Below, one piece after another: positions 5,190 to 5,434 of a stretch of 5,434 bases of DNA; the stretch's first letter is position 1, and every line of letters begins with the position of its first letter. The stretch is from Beijerinckiaceae bacterium (GTDB taxonomy: Bacteria > Pseudomonadota > Alphaproteobacteria > Rhizobiales > Beijerinckiaceae): positions 1 to 5,434 of the forward strand of contig CANCSY010000222.1 of assembly GCA_947380915.1 (NCBI GenBank), given 5' to 3'. Made by a program: the position numbers and the translations under genes. A model generated the notes under the pieces. The model had not been told where the DNA came from, made no database searches, and saw nothing but the letters and a program-made list of their open reading frames with translations.

Positions 5190-5222
5190 TCAACGCAAAT
5201 CCGCAGCCTCTCAGGGCTGACG

Positions 5223-5250
5223 AAAAAGCGCCGCCCTTTCGGACGGCGCT
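5223..5250 (-). terminator. Intrinsic terminator of thrS
   Basis: Read on the minus strand, a 10-bp stem AGCGCCGTCC / GGGCGGCGCT with one T-G wobble closes a GAAA tetraloop and is followed directly by TTTT, with the last stem base also T. It lies 46 bases after the thrS stop codon and ends transcription of thrS before the brnTA promoter. Confidence 0.9.
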
Positions 5251-5296
5251 CGCATCATGGAACATCTTGGCAGGCTGTAAAGGCTCAGCCCAAGCC

Positions 5297-5434
5297 CTAC
5301 TCGCCCCGCTTCACATCCGGTGCGATGGCTTCCGACGACAGCAGCGCCAGCGCATCGTCGAGCGTCATGGGCGTCTGGTTCTGGGAGCCGAGGCGGCGCA
5401 TGGAGATGGTGCGTTCCGCCGCCTCCTTCTTGCC
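5297..5434 (-). CDS. thrS: Threonyl-tRNA synthetase, C-terminal end
   Basis: Only the last 45 residues are in the window; the rest lies beyond the right edge. The peptide [20 protein letters not shown] followed by [16 protein letters not shown] matches the end of the anticodon-binding domain of threonyl-tRNA synthetase, in which a V-G-x-[KR]-E-x-E-x-x-T-[VI]-S-[MI]-R-R-L-G-S-Q-x-Q run precedes a final helix. The enzyme charges tRNA-Thr in the cytoplasm and is essential. The reading ends at TAG 5297-5299 with a short IAPDVKRGE tail, the length expected for alphaproteobacterial versions. It is followed by a clear intrinsic terminator, so it is transcribed separately from the toxin-antitoxin genes. 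Confidence 0.93.
   Translation of the reverse strand, partial: GKKEAAERTISMRRLGSQNQTPMTLDDALALLSSEAIAPDVKRGE

Noticed and set aside
5204..5219. CAGCC/GGCTG hairpin next to the thrS terminator
   Set aside because: It has only five pairs plus a wobble and no T-run on either side; it is explained by chance in GC-rich DNA.

Overview
The window reads as chromosomal DNA of a high-GC alphaproteobacterium, most likely of the order Hyphomicrobiales (Rhizobiales). This rests on a DUF2336 protein (a mainly alphaproteobacterial family), a stand-alone Lrp/AsnC effector domain, G/C-rich third codon positions, and gene ends packed within a few bases of each other. No genus can be named from the sequence alone. 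There are no tRNA or rRNA genes, insertion sequences, CRISPR arrays or phage genes.

Layout, left to right. Positions 1-426 (minus) hold the N-terminal part of a DUF2336 protein cut by the window edge. A 392-base non-coding gap (427-818) separates it from a divergent CitE-like HpcH/HpaI aldolase/lyase gene (819-1550, plus). That gap contains a CtrA-box-like sequence and a long imperfect hairpin. The lyase gene meets, tail to tail with a 2-base gap, a minus-strand flavoenzyme pair: a YdjA-type nitroreductase (2200-2775, TTG start) followed 17 bases later by a DIM6/NTAB-type flavin reductase (1553-2182). A region with a perfect 14-bp palindrome separates the nitroreductase from a plus-strand cluster. 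This cluster encodes a secreted protein with three repeated beta-type units (about 2939-3886), a stand-alone RAM domain protein (3910-4146) and a secreted class I cytochrome c (4222-4590). The cytochrome gene meets, again tail to tail and 3 bases away, a type II toxin-antitoxin operon of the brnT-brnA type (4594-5161, minus). Upstream of brnT lies an 18-bp inverted repeat placed between candidate -35 and -10 elements. The right edge (5297-5434, minus) is the C-terminus of threonyl-tRNA synthetase, followed by a clear intrinsic terminator (5223-5250) that separates it from brnTA.

Functional reading: the nitroreductase/flavin reductase pair is a plausible redox or xenobiotic flavin unit. The secreted repeat protein, RAM protein and cytochrome c may be co-transcribed, but no shared pathway is evident. 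brnTA is a self-contained accessory module next to the conserved thrS gene. The most interesting single gene is the CitE-like protein. It keeps the family fold motifs but lacks the second metal-binding acidic residue and the C-terminal lid, which suggests a changed or lost lyase activity. I did not find a convincing wholly new multi-gene system here.
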